Positions 1 to 7,728 of a DNA stretch of 64,000 nucleotides are shown here, piece after piece (the first letter of the stretch is position 1; every line of letters begins with the position of its first letter). Below the pieces are notes generated by a model, which was not told the DNA's origin, searched no databases, and saw only the letters and a list, made by a program, of their open reading frames with translations. Source of the stretch: JANOSH01 sp031415695 (lineage in GTDB: Bacteria > Actinomycetota > Acidimicrobiia > Acidimicrobiales > Ilumatobacteraceae); NCBI GenBank assembly GCA_031415695.1, contig JANOSH010000050.1, positions 1-64,000 on the forward strand. The letters are read 5' to 3'. A program made the translations under genes and the position numbers.

Positions 1-250
1 GGGTTGCGCTATGTGTTGTCGGATCGTCAAGCGTCTACGTCGGTGACGGTTGACGCTGTCACGATGACGACTGAACGGCAGCGGTATTATCCGTATGGGG
101 CGAAGCGTGGTGGGAACACGATCACGACAACCGACCGAGGGTTCCTTGACCAAACCGAGGACGACAGTACCGGTCTCAACTATTTGAACGCCCGCTACCA
201 AGACCCTGTACTCGGCATGTTCATCTCGGTCGATCCGCTCGTCGCGACCA
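1..250 (+). repeat. RHS core direct repeat, copy 1 of 3
   Basis: The same core sequence recurs at about 2229-2480 (nearly identical over its length, a few substitutions) and from 4097 to about 4230 (shorter, same reading frame). These are the conserved handles next to which toxin tips are exchanged. Confidence 0.85.
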
Positions 251-990
251 CCCGCCAGGCGTATATCTACGGGGCAGGTAACCCGGTCACGTTCTCGGAC
301 CCGTCTGGGTTGGAGGCTAGGTCTTGGGAGAACCCGGCGTACTTGTTTTACGTGATTAGTTCATCTCCAACGTATTCAAGTACAAACCAAGGCGGTTACG
401 GGGGGCATTACAGGACGTTCGCCAGTGCAGCTCGGCGCACTGGTCAAGATGAGTATCTGCTTGCTTCGATCTATCAGGCTGAAGGGCCCGGCTATGACAT
501 AGTCCCGTGGACAGAGCAGAGATCGATGGACGACGCACACACCGCCATCATGGACACGCGTCGCGGTCATTTCGGGCTTGGCGAAGGACATTTCAACGAA
601 GCTCAAGAAGCTGCGAGTTCGGCAGGTAACCCGATGGCGTTCAGCTGGGCCGACATTAGCGGTGATGCTTCGAAATCGGCTGAGTCCATGGGATGGTTCA
701 TGGCGTATTTGGCTGACAAGATTGTTCGAGATGCGAGGTTCAAGGTTGGAAGCGTTGTGTCATCGGCTGATCATGTTCCCGATGGTGCCGCTGTATTTCG
801 GCTTGATGACCTTATAGCCGGGACGCATTATCGGGGCGGGTACTTCGCTGAGCTCTTCACCGAGAAGCGCTATGGTGACCCGTTGTCACCGGAGACTTTT
901 GAGGGGCGTGGCTACGCGCAGACGGTTGTTTCTCGGGCTGATCAGATGCGTTCGAGGGTTCCTGGTCGATCAAACGGGCGCGGTGATTGA
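1..990 (+). CDS. RHS-repeat protein, 3' end, with variable C-terminal toxin-like tip (partial)
   Basis: The reading frame is open from base 1, so the gene begins upstream. About 100 residues of the RHS-associated core are visible, including RYQDPVLGMFISVDPL and ending at the usual DPSGL junction. After it comes a unique tip of about 225 residues. RHS proteins build a shell around such a tip and deliver it as a toxin. I do not recognise the tip; a segment reading LLASIYQAEG could be glycan-hydrolase-like, but that is a guess. The first 250 bases are almost identical to 2229-2480, so these cores can recombine. The stop overlaps the next gene (GTGATTGA), a lipoprotein placed where an immunity gene is expected. 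Confidence 0.85.
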   Translation, partial: GLRYVLSDRQASTSVTVDAVTMTTERQRYYPYGAKRGGNTITTTDRGFLDQTEDDSTGLNYLNARYQDPVLGMFISVDPLVATTRQAYIYGAGNPVTFSDPSGLEARSWENPAYLFYVISSSPTYSSTNQGGYGGHYRTFASAARRTGQDEYLLASIYQAEGPGYDIVPWTEQRSMDDAHTAIMDTRRGHFGLGEGHFNEAQEAASSAGNPMAFSWADISGDASKSAESMGWFMAYLADKIVRDARFKVGSVVSSADHVPDGAAVFRLDDLIAGTHYRGGYFAELFTEKRYGDPLSPETFEGRGYAQTVVSRADQMRSRVPGRSNGRGD

Positions 991-1402
991 TTTGCGCCGG
1001 TTTTGGTTGGTGTTGCTCTTGGCGTTGGCTGCTTGTCGTGGCGATGATGGCGGTGCTGATCCAGCTAAGCGGTTACTTGACGTCTATCTTGCCGAACTGG
1101 AAGGTCAGCCCGGTTTGACTATCAAACGTCAGGATGTCGGAATGTGGAAGGCTCATTTTGATATTCGTTCCCTCGATGTATCGGTTGAGGGATGCCCCGT
1201 CGGTCGCCTAACCTTTGTCCTGCCGCAGGGGATGTCGCGTGTAGCGGGAACCACGGCAGGAGTTGGCGGTTGTACGAACGAACTCAACGGCCCGGGGCAC
1301 TATAGAGGTAGTTTTGAAGGAGTGAACTGTCGGCTGACCTTCGACGTGTACGGGTATGCGCCGTTTGAGGACGCGGAAATCAGGGCAATTTGCCGACCAT
1401 GA
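983..1402 (+). CDS. small lipoprotein, putative immunity partner of the first RHS tip
   Basis: This 139-residue protein begins with GTG inside the RHS stop region, so it is translationally coupled. The N-terminus has basic residues, a hydrophobic stretch and the lipobox LAAC (C at about residue 18), so it should be exported and lipid-anchored. Four later cysteines may form disulfides. The family is unrecognised. Its place directly after the variable tip is where polymorphic-toxin immunity genes sit. A surface-anchored immunity protein would suggest that the toxin acts at the cell envelope; that is inference. The frame is open back to 872, but starting there would bury the signal peptide. Confidence 0.6.
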   Translation: MIDLRRFWLVLLLALAACRGDDGGADPAKRLLDVYLAELEGQPGLTIKRQDVGMWKAHFDIRSLDVSVEGCPVGRLTFVLPQGMSRVAGTTAGVGGCTNELNGPGHYRGSFEGVNCRLTFDVYGYAPFEDAEIRAICRP

Positions 1403-1415
1403 ATAAGTTAGTGGT

Positions 1416-3134
1416 GTGGGCAAATCACCCTCCAACAATGTTCGTTTGAACCCTGGTCGATGCCTCGATTTGGGGCATGGTGTGGTTGTGACCTCGATGC
1501 ATCCGTTGCAGCGTCTTGATCAGATTCGGACGGTCGCGGGTGCCAATGTGGTGCAAGATGATGTGTTCGGGTGGTTTGTTGATGACACGATGGGGAATGT
1601 GTCTGATGTGGTTGGTGGGCAGGTGCAGTGTTTCTCGAATGATCAACGGCAACGTTTGGTGAGCGCGTATACGAACACGTCTGGGAACGGGGGGTGTGTT
1701 GTTTATAATGGTGGGGGGTCGAACAGTCCGTATCTGGAGTCGTTCGGGTATAGCTCTGTGGGGAACGTGACGTCGGTGTCGCATAAGGACGCGAATGGTG
1801 TTGCGGCTGGCCGGGTGTATTCGTATAACGCGTCGGGGGTGGGGTCGGTTCGTCCGCATGCGGTGAACACGGTGTCGGGTGGTTGGGTGTTTGGTTACGA
1901 TTCGGCGGGGTTTCAGACGTCGCGGACGGTTCCGGCGGGTCAACCGGGTGCGGGTGTGAGGACGTTGGCGTGGGATAACTTAGGCAGGTTGTGTTACACC
2001 GCTGCCGGGAGTGTGGTGTCGGATTGTGGTGCACCGCCAGCTGGCGCGGAACGGTTTGTGTATGGCGTTGATGGGCAACGCTTGGTTCGTGTTGAAGGGG
2101 CTGGTGCGTCAGCGAAACGGACGTTGTATTTGGATGGTCAAGAGTTGGTGAGCGTGAACGGTGCGACGCCGACTGGGACCCGGTTCTATCAGGCGGGTGA
2201 CGCTACGATCGGGGTGCGGACTGCGGCGGGGTTGCGCTATGTGTTGTCGGATCGTCAAGCGTCTACGTCGGTGACGGTTGACGCTGTCACGATGACGACT
2301 GAACGGCAGCGGTATTATCCGTTTGGGGCGAAGCGTGGTGGGAACACGATCACGACAACCGATAGAGGGTTCCTTGATCAAACCGAGGACGACACCACCG
2401 GCCTCAACTATTTGAACGCCCGCTACCAAGACCCTGTACTCGGCATGTTCGTGAGCGTCGATCCGTTAGTGGCGATGACACGCCAGGCGTACGTGTACGG
2501 GAGCATGAACCCTGTGGTGTTTATCGATCCTTCTGGATTGTTTTCGTTCCGGGACGCTATCGGGTGGGGTCGGGGGATTACGAAGGCGTTGGATGAGGGC
2601 CGACATCGTATGGCTACGGTTCGGTCCTATGAGGTGTCGAGTGTGAAACGAATGTTGGCATCGGGCAGTTTCGATCCGGTTGGGTTTGTTTTGGAGCAAG
2701 CGTCGGCGCAGTCAGCGATTCTTGTCGAGGGCGGTGAATTGTATACGGGTGGTTCGTATTGTGGTCGGGTGGCTGAGTGCATTACGGGTGTCGCTAACCC
2801 GAAAGGTGAGTCTGGCGCTATCACGCTGGGGCACACGATTCGCTTTGGCGGGGGTGCGCCAGGTGAGGCTTTTGTTGCCCATGAGGTTCAGCATGTGTTT
2901 GATGAGGGTTCTTTAGGTGCTGGCGGGTTCTATGCGTTCTATGGGGGTGAATGGGCGTTCAATTTTGGGTCGAGGTCGAGTTCTACGAGGTATGACGCAG
3001 AGGCTAGTTACGAGGCATTGTATCTTGAGCGGCGGGCTAACCGGGTGCAGGGCCATTACGCTGAGGGGTGGCGTCCTTCGCGTGACGGACCGGTTGATAC
3101 CACTGTTGGTACCGATATTGTGGTGCCGTTGTGA
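1416..3134 (+). CDS. orphan RHS cassette with HExxH metalloprotease-like tip
   Basis: The 572-residue ORF starts in the middle of RHS repeats (YD-like units to about residue 250) and lacks the N-terminal part of a full RHS protein, so it looks like a displaced cassette, not a full gene. The core ends at DPSGL near residue 372. The tip contains TLGHTIRFGGG and then AHEVQHVFDEG (HExxH, about residue 488), followed by an acidic segment ending LERRAN. This matches the zinc-protease pattern of DUF4157-like domains often found as toxin tips. The stop overlaps the next lipoprotein gene. Whether it is expressed is unclear; GTG 1416 is only the first start available. Confidence 0.75.
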   Translation: MGKSPSNNVRLNPGRCLDLGHGVVVTSMHPLQRLDQIRTVAGANVVQDDVFGWFVDDTMGNVSDVVGGQVQCFSNDQRQRLVSAYTNTSGNGGCVVYNGGGSNSPYLESFGYSSVGNVTSVSHKDANGVAAGRVYSYNASGVGSVRPHAVNTVSGGWVFGYDSAGFQTSRTVPAGQPGAGVRTLAWDNLGRLCYTAAGSVVSDCGAPPAGAERFVYGVDGQRLVRVEGAGASAKRTLYLDGQELVSVNGATPTGTRFYQAGDATIGVRTAAGLRYVLSDRQASTSVTVDAVTMTTERQRYYPFGAKRGGNTITTTDRGFLDQTEDDTTGLNYLNARYQDPVLGMFVSVDPLVAMTRQAYVYGSMNPVVFIDPSGLFSFRDAIGWGRGITKALDEGRHRMATVRSYEVSSVKRMLASGSFDPVGFVLEQASAQSAILVEGGELYTGGSYCGRVAECITGVANPKGESGAITLGHTIRFGGGAPGEAFVAHEVQHVFDEGSLGAGGFYAFYGGEWAFNFGSRSSSTRYDAEASYEALYLERRANRVQGHYAEGWRPSRDGPVDTTVGTDIVVPL

Positions 3135-3547
3135 ACCGGGTGTCGGTTCGGCGTCCAGCGGAGCGCGGGTGGGGCCGATGTCGGGTTGGTTTGTTGCCCG
3201 GCCGGTGTGCGTTCCTTATTGTTTTGGTGGTGTCAGGTGGTTTGGCTGGTTGTCAGGAAGGCATCAGTGTTGGGTTACGGAACGCCTGCCCCACCGCGAT
3301 TGAGGCAAAGGCAGATGAGGTCCCGGGTGAGCCGGGTCGGGACTGGAAGACGTTTCCGGCGGGTGGGTCGGGGGGTGTCATGCTTGCGAGTAGGGCGATG
3401 ACTCGTGCGTTTGTTTTTGTTCGGGTTGGTGCCGGTTCGCCTGTGACGTCGTTCGAGGTTCCGTTGGCGGATCTTGTCGTGATGCCTGCCGCTGCAAAGT
3501 ATGGCCGTGAGGTGTTGGTTTCTGGCCTGAATTGCCCGATCGCCTGA
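3131..3547 (+). CDS. small lipoprotein, putative immunity partner of the metalloprotease tip
   Basis: GTG at 3131 overlaps the RHS stop (GTGA). The 138-residue product has a long basic N-terminus, a hydrophobic segment and the lipobox LAGC, giving a mature lipoprotein of about 95 residues. It shares its position and architecture, but no obvious sequence, with the lipoprotein at 983-1402. That repeated arrangement is the main argument for an immunity role. A later GTG, just before the hydrophobic segment, would give a more standard signal peptide. Confidence 0.55.
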   Translation: MNRVSVRRPAERGWGRCRVGLLPGRCAFLIVLVVSGGLAGCQEGISVGLRNACPTAIEAKADEVPGEPGRDWKTFPAGGSGGVMLASRAMTRAFVFVRVGAGSPVTSFEVPLADLVVMPAAAKYGREVLVSGLNCPIA

Positions 3548-3557
3548 GACGATTTTC

Positions 3558-3941
3558 GTGTCATCGACAGGTGTTGCGTACGCGGCGAAATGGTATGGCA
3601 TTTGGCTGAATTGGAGTATCGCCGGGAATGCCGGTGGGCTGTATACGATCGACGCGATTCGTGCACCTAGCGATAACAAAATCCGTGTTGTCGGCACTGT
3701 TGCGTCGGGTGGGGTGTGGATGGTTACGCAACCTGCTGGCGGCGCGTTCAGCGGGTCTGATGTGTGGGCGTCGTTGAATTGTTGTGTGTTCGACGTGTCG
3801 ATTGCTGCTCACCCGGCGACTGGTTTGTTGACGATTAGTGGGCGTAGTAGTGATTGGCAGATTTGGTCGATGACTCAGACCGCGCCTGGTGCCGGGTTGG
3901 CCATCTCCCCGTTGCCCGGACGGGTGGTTATGAAGCTTTGA
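3558..3941 (+). CDS. hypothetical fragment, propeller-like repeats, cut by IS remnant
   Basis: This 127-residue ORF has tryptophan-rich repeating segments (GIWLNWSIAG, SSDWQIWSMT) separated by about 85 residues, reminiscent of beta-propeller or lectin-like blades. It has no signal peptide or recognisable start signal and ends where the IS3 remnant begins, so it is probably the surviving piece of a longer gene. I cannot assign a function. Confidence 0.35.
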   Translation: MSSTGVAYAAKWYGIWLNWSIAGNAGGLYTIDAIRAPSDNKIRVVGTVASGGVWMVTQPAGGAFSGSDVWASLNCCVFDVSIAAHPATGLLTISGRSSDWQIWSMTQTAPGAGLAISPLPGRVVMKL

Positions 3942-4096
3942 GGGTAGTGCTGTTCCCACTCGATTGGTGGGACGCTGTTCAAGGTGGTGTGGAGCCGACG
4001 GGTGTTGTACCAGTTGATCCATTTGAAGATGGCCCGGCGGGCCTCGGCGCGTGTTGGGAACACGCGTCCTTGGATGCATTCACGTTTCAATGATTC
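3930..4096 (-). mobile_element. IS3-family transposase (OrfB) C-terminal remnant
   Basis: On the minus strand the sequence encodes the tail of an IS3-family DDE transposase: ESLKRECIQGR, then PTRAEARRAIFKWINWYN, then RRLHTTLNSVPPIEWEQHY. This is the last 55 or so residues of the integrase core. Homology stops abruptly at about 4096, where RHS core sequence begins on the other strand, so the remainder of the element is gone. The downstream reading frame runs through the presumed IS end into flanking DNA. Confidence 0.8.
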
Positions 4097-4919
4097 CCGA
4101 CCGAGGGTTCCTTGATGAAACCGAGGACGACACCACCGGTCTCAACTACCTGAACGCAAGATACCAAGACCCTGTACTCGGCATGTTCATCTCGGTCGAT
4201 CCGCTGGTGAGCATGACGCGGGAGCCATACATCTACGCAGGCGGAAACCCGGCTCGTTACTCCGACCCGGCAGGTTTGGAGAAAGGCGCTAACGGCGAAG
4301 CACAGGCGGCTTGTCCACCGTCCGGTTGCAAAGCCCACCAGTACGGCAACTTTGATAACTCCGGGTGGCTGTCGGATTACTACAAGACAGGGGGTCGCGT
4401 CGGCCAATCCTGTGTGGCGGCGAAGACCTGCATCCAGGACGCTATCGTTGGCGTTGGGCTAGCGGCGGTGCTATTCGTTGCGATTGCCACCGGGCCGCTA
4501 ATCGTCGAAGCGGGCGGGCTATCAGAAGCAATAGGAGCTTTATGAGGCGGCTGCGTCCTGTACTGCGACAAAGCCGTTGACGCCATACGCGGCGTCGTAG
4601 ACCCCAACGCACCAAACCATCTGCCACCAGCCCCAGACACCGTGGGGCTCGTAGACGATGCTGCGGGTGTGGCGTTCCGTTCCGATACGTCGCACATCTT
4701 CCGCAACGCGGCCGGCCACTTGGTCGACGATACGGCTGCAAACCAGGGCGCTCATTCAGAGCGCTATCAGTCGTGGAACTCTCGTTGCTGAGCGAACGAT
4801 TTGGCTCATCGGTGCTTCGCTCATACGAGCGGCTGCTCCCAGATGGTCGTCAGGTGTGGGTGGAAGTTCGCAACGGGGTCGAGATAACCAACGGTGGCGT
4901 GAACGCGGTTGCGACGTGA
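4090..4919 (+). pseudogene. decayed third RHS cassette with small RNase-like toxin tip
   Basis: The RHS core resumes at 4097 (DRGFLDETEDD, RYQDPVLGMFISVDPL, DPAGL) and the frame reaches a TGA at 4543-4545. The same frame then continues as a plausible tip ending HIFRNAAGHLVDDTAAN near 4741. An apparent extra base near 4743-4748 shifts to LIQSAISRGTLVAERT. A second shift near 4799 gives GSSVLRSYERLLPDGRQVW and NGGVNAVAT, stopping at 4917-4919 in a GTGA overlap with the immunity gene. One nonsense change and two frameshifts make the toxin dead as read. The HIFR...GH...DT and WVEVRNG...NGGVN pattern resembles small RNase-type toxin tips. Confidence 0.7.
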
Positions 4920-5185
4920 CTGGAGACGGTTTGTACAGCTTGAACGAACGCGAAGCATTCGCGGCAGTGACCCTTTTTCTGCACCGGTTTGCCGAACGGG
5001 CCGGTGATGATTTGCTGACCCTCCTCGGGGACATCACGCTTAGGCCGGGTGGCGGCACCTTCGATCCTGCCGCTTGGGACGATTGGATGGATTGCGTTCG
5101 GGACGTTGCCGATCCCTCAAAGGGGGCCGTCATCGATGTAAAGTTACTCGACGGTGATCAGCGCCCGTTTGCGGAAGACGAATAG
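4916..5185 (+). CDS. CdiI_2-like immunity protein
   Basis: The 89-residue acidic protein contains LNEREAFAAVTLFLHRFAER, LLGDITL and DPAAWDDWMDCV. This LLGD...DPAAW.DW pattern is typical of small immunity proteins of contact-dependent inhibition systems (CdiI_2-like). GTG 4916 overlaps the toxin remnant's TGA. The frame is open back to 4658, but the upstream part is toxin sequence in another frame. The gene is intact although its toxin is broken. Confidence 0.65.
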   Translation: MTGDGLYSLNEREAFAAVTLFLHRFAERAGDDLLTLLGDITLRPGGGTFDPAAWDDWMDCVRDVADPSKGAVIDVKLLDGDQRPFAEDE

Positions 5186-5334
5186 GTGATCCGCTGGATT
5201 TGACTCGCCATTGCCGCCTCTATCGCGGCGGCTATTTCGCCAGCTGGTTTAACGCAGTCACAAGCGGAAAGCCGTTCAACGTTAAGGCTTTAAGGGCATT
5301 GAACCTCGTAAACGCGTTGGGAATGGCTCCGTGA
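5185..5334 (+). pseudogene. orphan toxin-tip tail
   Basis: Between two immunity-like genes an open frame reads GDPLDLTRHCRLYRGGYF and ends ALRALNLVNALGMAP, with its TGA (5332-5334) overlapping the next GTG. It has no start codon or RBS of its own. The arrangement of a tail overlapping an immunity gene repeats that at 4917. YRGGYFA also occurs near the end of the first RHS tip (THYRGGYFAELF), so this is probably the last 40-50 residues of another lost tip. Confidence 0.5.
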
Positions 5335-5690
5335 GCGCCACAACCGTCGCTTTCGTTGGGGCCATGACGCACGGGTGCCCGTGGCTCCTCCCATTGTTTG
5401 CGGAGCATCTCAGCGATCAGGAGGGTGAGGTGCTTCCGCACCTCTACATGGCTGATGTCGAGAGATGGGCGGAGCGCGAGGTTGATCGGAACCCGACGAA
5501 GGTCAGCCTCGAACTTCGCGAGTTGTTAGGCTTCATTGAGGCCGAGTTCGTCAAGCATTCGAATTCCGAGATCGCTGAGGTCATTTCAGCTTCGTTTCTC
5601 GAGCATCATCCTCGACTAGGCGAAGCAGGCGCAGCATTGAGGGGCTTCATCGGGCCCACGTGCGCAGCCCGACTCAGGCTGATCGGGTGA
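5331..5690 (+). CDS. immunity-like protein (DUF7674-like)
   Basis: This 119-residue soluble protein has LLPLFAEHLSD, EVLPHLYMADVERW and EVISASFLEHH, the helical pattern of small DUF7674-type proteins commonly found beside toxins. GTG 5331 overlaps the upstream tail's stop. With its cognate toxin reduced to a tail, it is best read as an orphan immunity gene. The family assignment is from motif memory. Confidence 0.55.
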   Translation: MSATTVAFVGAMTHGCPWLLPLFAEHLSDQEGEVLPHLYMADVERWAEREVDRNPTKVSLELRELLGFIEAEFVKHSNSEIAEVISASFLEHHPRLGEAGAALRGFIGPTCAARLRLIG

Positions 5691-5800
5691 CGACGTTGAG
5701 TAGGGTCGGCTCGATTGTCGTAGCTCTGATCACAGCGACTTACGCAGTCCTTGGCATCAGCGCAGCGCCGGCCCCCGATCCTTCTGGAGATACCTCATGA
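5687..5800 (+). CDS. possible 37-residue secreted or membrane peptide
   Basis: A GTG overlapping the preceding stop opens a 37-codon frame reading MTTLSRVGSIVVALITATY and then AVLGISAAPAPDPSGDTS, a credible signal peptide or single membrane helix. Its TGA overlaps the next gene's ATG (ATGA). Both overlaps suggest translation as part of a chain. It may also be the signal peptide of a gene whose remainder was lost. Confidence 0.35.
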   Translation: MTTLSRVGSIVVALITATYAVLGISAAPAPDPSGDTS

Positions 5801-6060
5801 AGCCAATCACCCATCATGGTAGGGTCGTAAGCGACCGTCAGATTCAAGCTCTAGCTGATGAAGCGGAAGCCGCGATCGATCTCGCGCAACTGAAGCGCCG
5901 TCCTGGGCGTCCCTCACTCGGGAACGCGCCCGCAGAAGTGTTTCCCGTCCGACTTGATCCGGATCTTCGGTCAGCGCTCGAAGAGCGAGCTGAGTCTGAT
6001 CACACGACCGCTAGCGACATCGTTCGCGCCGCCTTGCGTGCGTACCTCAAGGTCGCCTGA
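5797..6060 (+). CDS. ribbon-helix-helix (CopG-like) DNA-binding protein, antitoxin-like
   Basis: The 87-residue protein has a family-typical N-terminus (ITHHGRVVSDRQIQALADEA), a KRRPGRPSLG linker and a C-terminal RHH fold (FPVRLDPDLRSALEERAESD, then TASDIVRAALRAYL). A GGAG lies about 10 nt before ATG 5797. Such proteins usually repress their own operon as antitoxins, but I see no intact toxin next to it. The 167 bases to the next promoter show nothing convincing. Confidence 0.75.
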   Translation: MKPITHHGRVVSDRQIQALADEAEAAIDLAQLKRRPGRPSLGNAPAEVFPVRLDPDLRSALEERAESDHTTASDIVRAALRAYLKVA

Positions 6061-6227
6061 ACAGCCCCGGCGTTCTCATCAACTCGACGTTGGAGATCAG
6101 GTGTTCACCGCTTACGGCGAAACGGTCACGGTCGAGGTATCACTCGGCAACCGCTCGCATACGCACCGCTTATAACATCGAGTTTCGCTCCGCCTCTCAC
6201 CAGCACACGAACGTTGTATAACCACAC

Positions 6228-6257
6228 CTAGTCTAGGTGAACCTATACTAGATATCG
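6228..6257 (+). promoter_or_regulatory. palindromic operator over a leaderless promoter
   Basis: CTAGTCTAGGT and ACCTATACTAG form an 11-bp inverted repeat (one mismatch) around GA at 6228-6251. The right arm contains a near-perfect -10 box TATACT (6244-6249). ATG 6258 is 8 nt beyond it, so transcription probably starts at or next to the start codon. A dimeric repressor here would block the -10 directly. Confidence 0.55.
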
Positions 6258-7700
6258 ATGCGTCCTGACTGGTTGTTCGATCGCTCCGACGAATGGGCGA
6301 GGCTCACATCGTTCGCGCAGGCACGGGGTGCCGGTCTGGCTATCGTGTACGGGCGCAGGCGGCAAGGCAAAACGAGCCTCGTTGAAGCAGTCACATCGGT
6401 TAGCGACGGCTTCTATTGGCAAGCGCGCCAGCAATCATCGGCGCAGAACCTCGCGTCTGTTTCGCACGCCATCGCTCAGTGGGGCGGACTGGCAGCCACA
6501 CCGTTGTACCAGTCGTGGGAAGGCGCTTTCGTCGCCCTCTTCGCCCTTCGCGGGCCTGGGTCTTCGCCGCTTCCTGTTGCAATCGACGAGTTCGGCTACC
6601 TCCTCGAGACTGCTCCCGAGGTGGCTTCGATCATCCAGGCACAACTCACCCCGGCTTCTAATCGCAGCGGCTCGACACGTCTCATTCTCTGCGGGTCAGC
6701 GTTCTCGCAGATGCGCTCCCTGCTCGCCGGCGATGCGCCGCTTCGCGGTCGAGCGTCGCTCGAACTCGTCGTCGGGCCGTTCAACTACCGTTTGGCGGCC
6801 GAGTACTGGGGTCTGCAGGACAATCCCCGATCGGCGTTCGACGTTCACGCCCTCGTTGGCGGCACTCCGGGATACCTGCCCCTTGCCGGTGCTGCGCCTC
6901 GGCGTGGCGACGTTCGGTCATGGGCGATCGAGCACGTTCTGCTGCCGACGTCGCCGTTGCACCGAGAGGGCCGAGCGTCAGTGGCCGAGGACGCCGCGCT
7001 GGGCGACCGGTCCCTGTATTGGGGCCTGCTCGCCGCCGTCGCGGATGGCAGTGCCAGGCGATCCGAAATTGCCGAGGAGATCAGGCGGCCGACGGGAGCG
7101 CTTGCTTTCCCGCTTCGGGTGCTTCTTGAGGCGGGATGGATCGAGCAGCGCGACGATCCCTTGCACAAATCGCGGTCATCTGTGCTGCTCACCGAACCGA
7201 TGGTGCGCACGCACCGAGTGCTCATCGAGCCCGAGGAACTTCGACTCGCGAGGGGTCAGGCCGCTGCGGTCTGGGATGACGCTTCCGCCCGCGTCGCCAC
7301 GCTCATCCATGGTCCGCATCTCGAGTGGATGGCGTGCGAGTGGGCGTTGTCGTTTGCCGACCCGAACACACTGGGTGGGAGCCCGAGGCTCGTCGGACCG
7401 AGCGTGTGGTCGTACGGCCAGCGCCGCAGTCAGATCGACCTGGTCGCGGTCCAGCCCGACGCCCGGGGAGCCGACCGGGTCATCGCGATCGGAGAGACGA
7501 AGGCAACCGCTTCCGCAACCGGTGTCGACCAGCTAGCGCGCCTCGACAACATCGTCGAACGATTGGGCGATCGTGGCGCGCCGATGGTGAAAAGGATCCT
7601 CACGGCCCGGGCCGGGTTCACCGCCGAACTCCGCCGTACGGCGCGGTCGCGCCCCGACGTCGAACTCGTCGATCTGGATCGGCTGTACAACGGCTCGTAG
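6258..7700 (+). CDS. AAA ATPase with C-terminal DUF234-type nuclease-like domain
   Basis: This 480-residue protein has a Walker A motif GRRRQGKTSL (residues 30-40) and Walker B LPVAIDEFGYL (about 105), followed by a sensor segment RLILCGSAFS. Middle helices resemble a winged-helix module. The C-terminus has QIDLVAV...IAIGETK, a PD-(D/E)XK-like arrangement typical of the archaeal-ATPase/DUF234 family. Members are common on mobile regions and their physiological role is poorly known. It stands alone with its own palindromic promoter. Confidence 0.8.
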   Translation: MRPDWLFDRSDEWARLTSFAQARGAGLAIVYGRRRQGKTSLVEAVTSVSDGFYWQARQQSSAQNLASVSHAIAQWGGLAATPLYQSWEGAFVALFALRGPGSSPLPVAIDEFGYLLETAPEVASIIQAQLTPASNRSGSTRLILCGSAFSQMRSLLAGDAPLRGRASLELVVGPFNYRLAAEYWGLQDNPRSAFDVHALVGGTPGYLPLAGAAPRRGDVRSWAIEHVLLPTSPLHREGRASVAEDAALGDRSLYWGLLAAVADGSARRSEIAEEIRRPTGALAFPLRVLLEAGWIEQRDDPLHKSRSSVLLTEPMVRTHRVLIEPEELRLARGQAAAVWDDASARVATLIHGPHLEWMACEWALSFADPNTLGGSPRLVGPSVWSYGQRRSQIDLVAVQPDARGADRVIAIGETKATASATGVDQLARLDNIVERLGDRGAPMVKRILTARAGFTAELRRTARSRPDVELVDLDRLYNGS

Positions 7701-7728
7701 TCCAGCCCGCCTTCCCTGCTAAGTGCGA

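Noticed and set aside
1408..2034. 208-codon minus-strand frame opposite the RHS gene
   Set aside because: Thr/Pro/His-rich shadow of the RHS repeats, with no protein features.
6328..7536. A 402-codon plus-strand frame inside the AAA ATPase gene
   Set aside because: Ser/Arg-rich shadow of the ATPase frame, with no motif or start signal.
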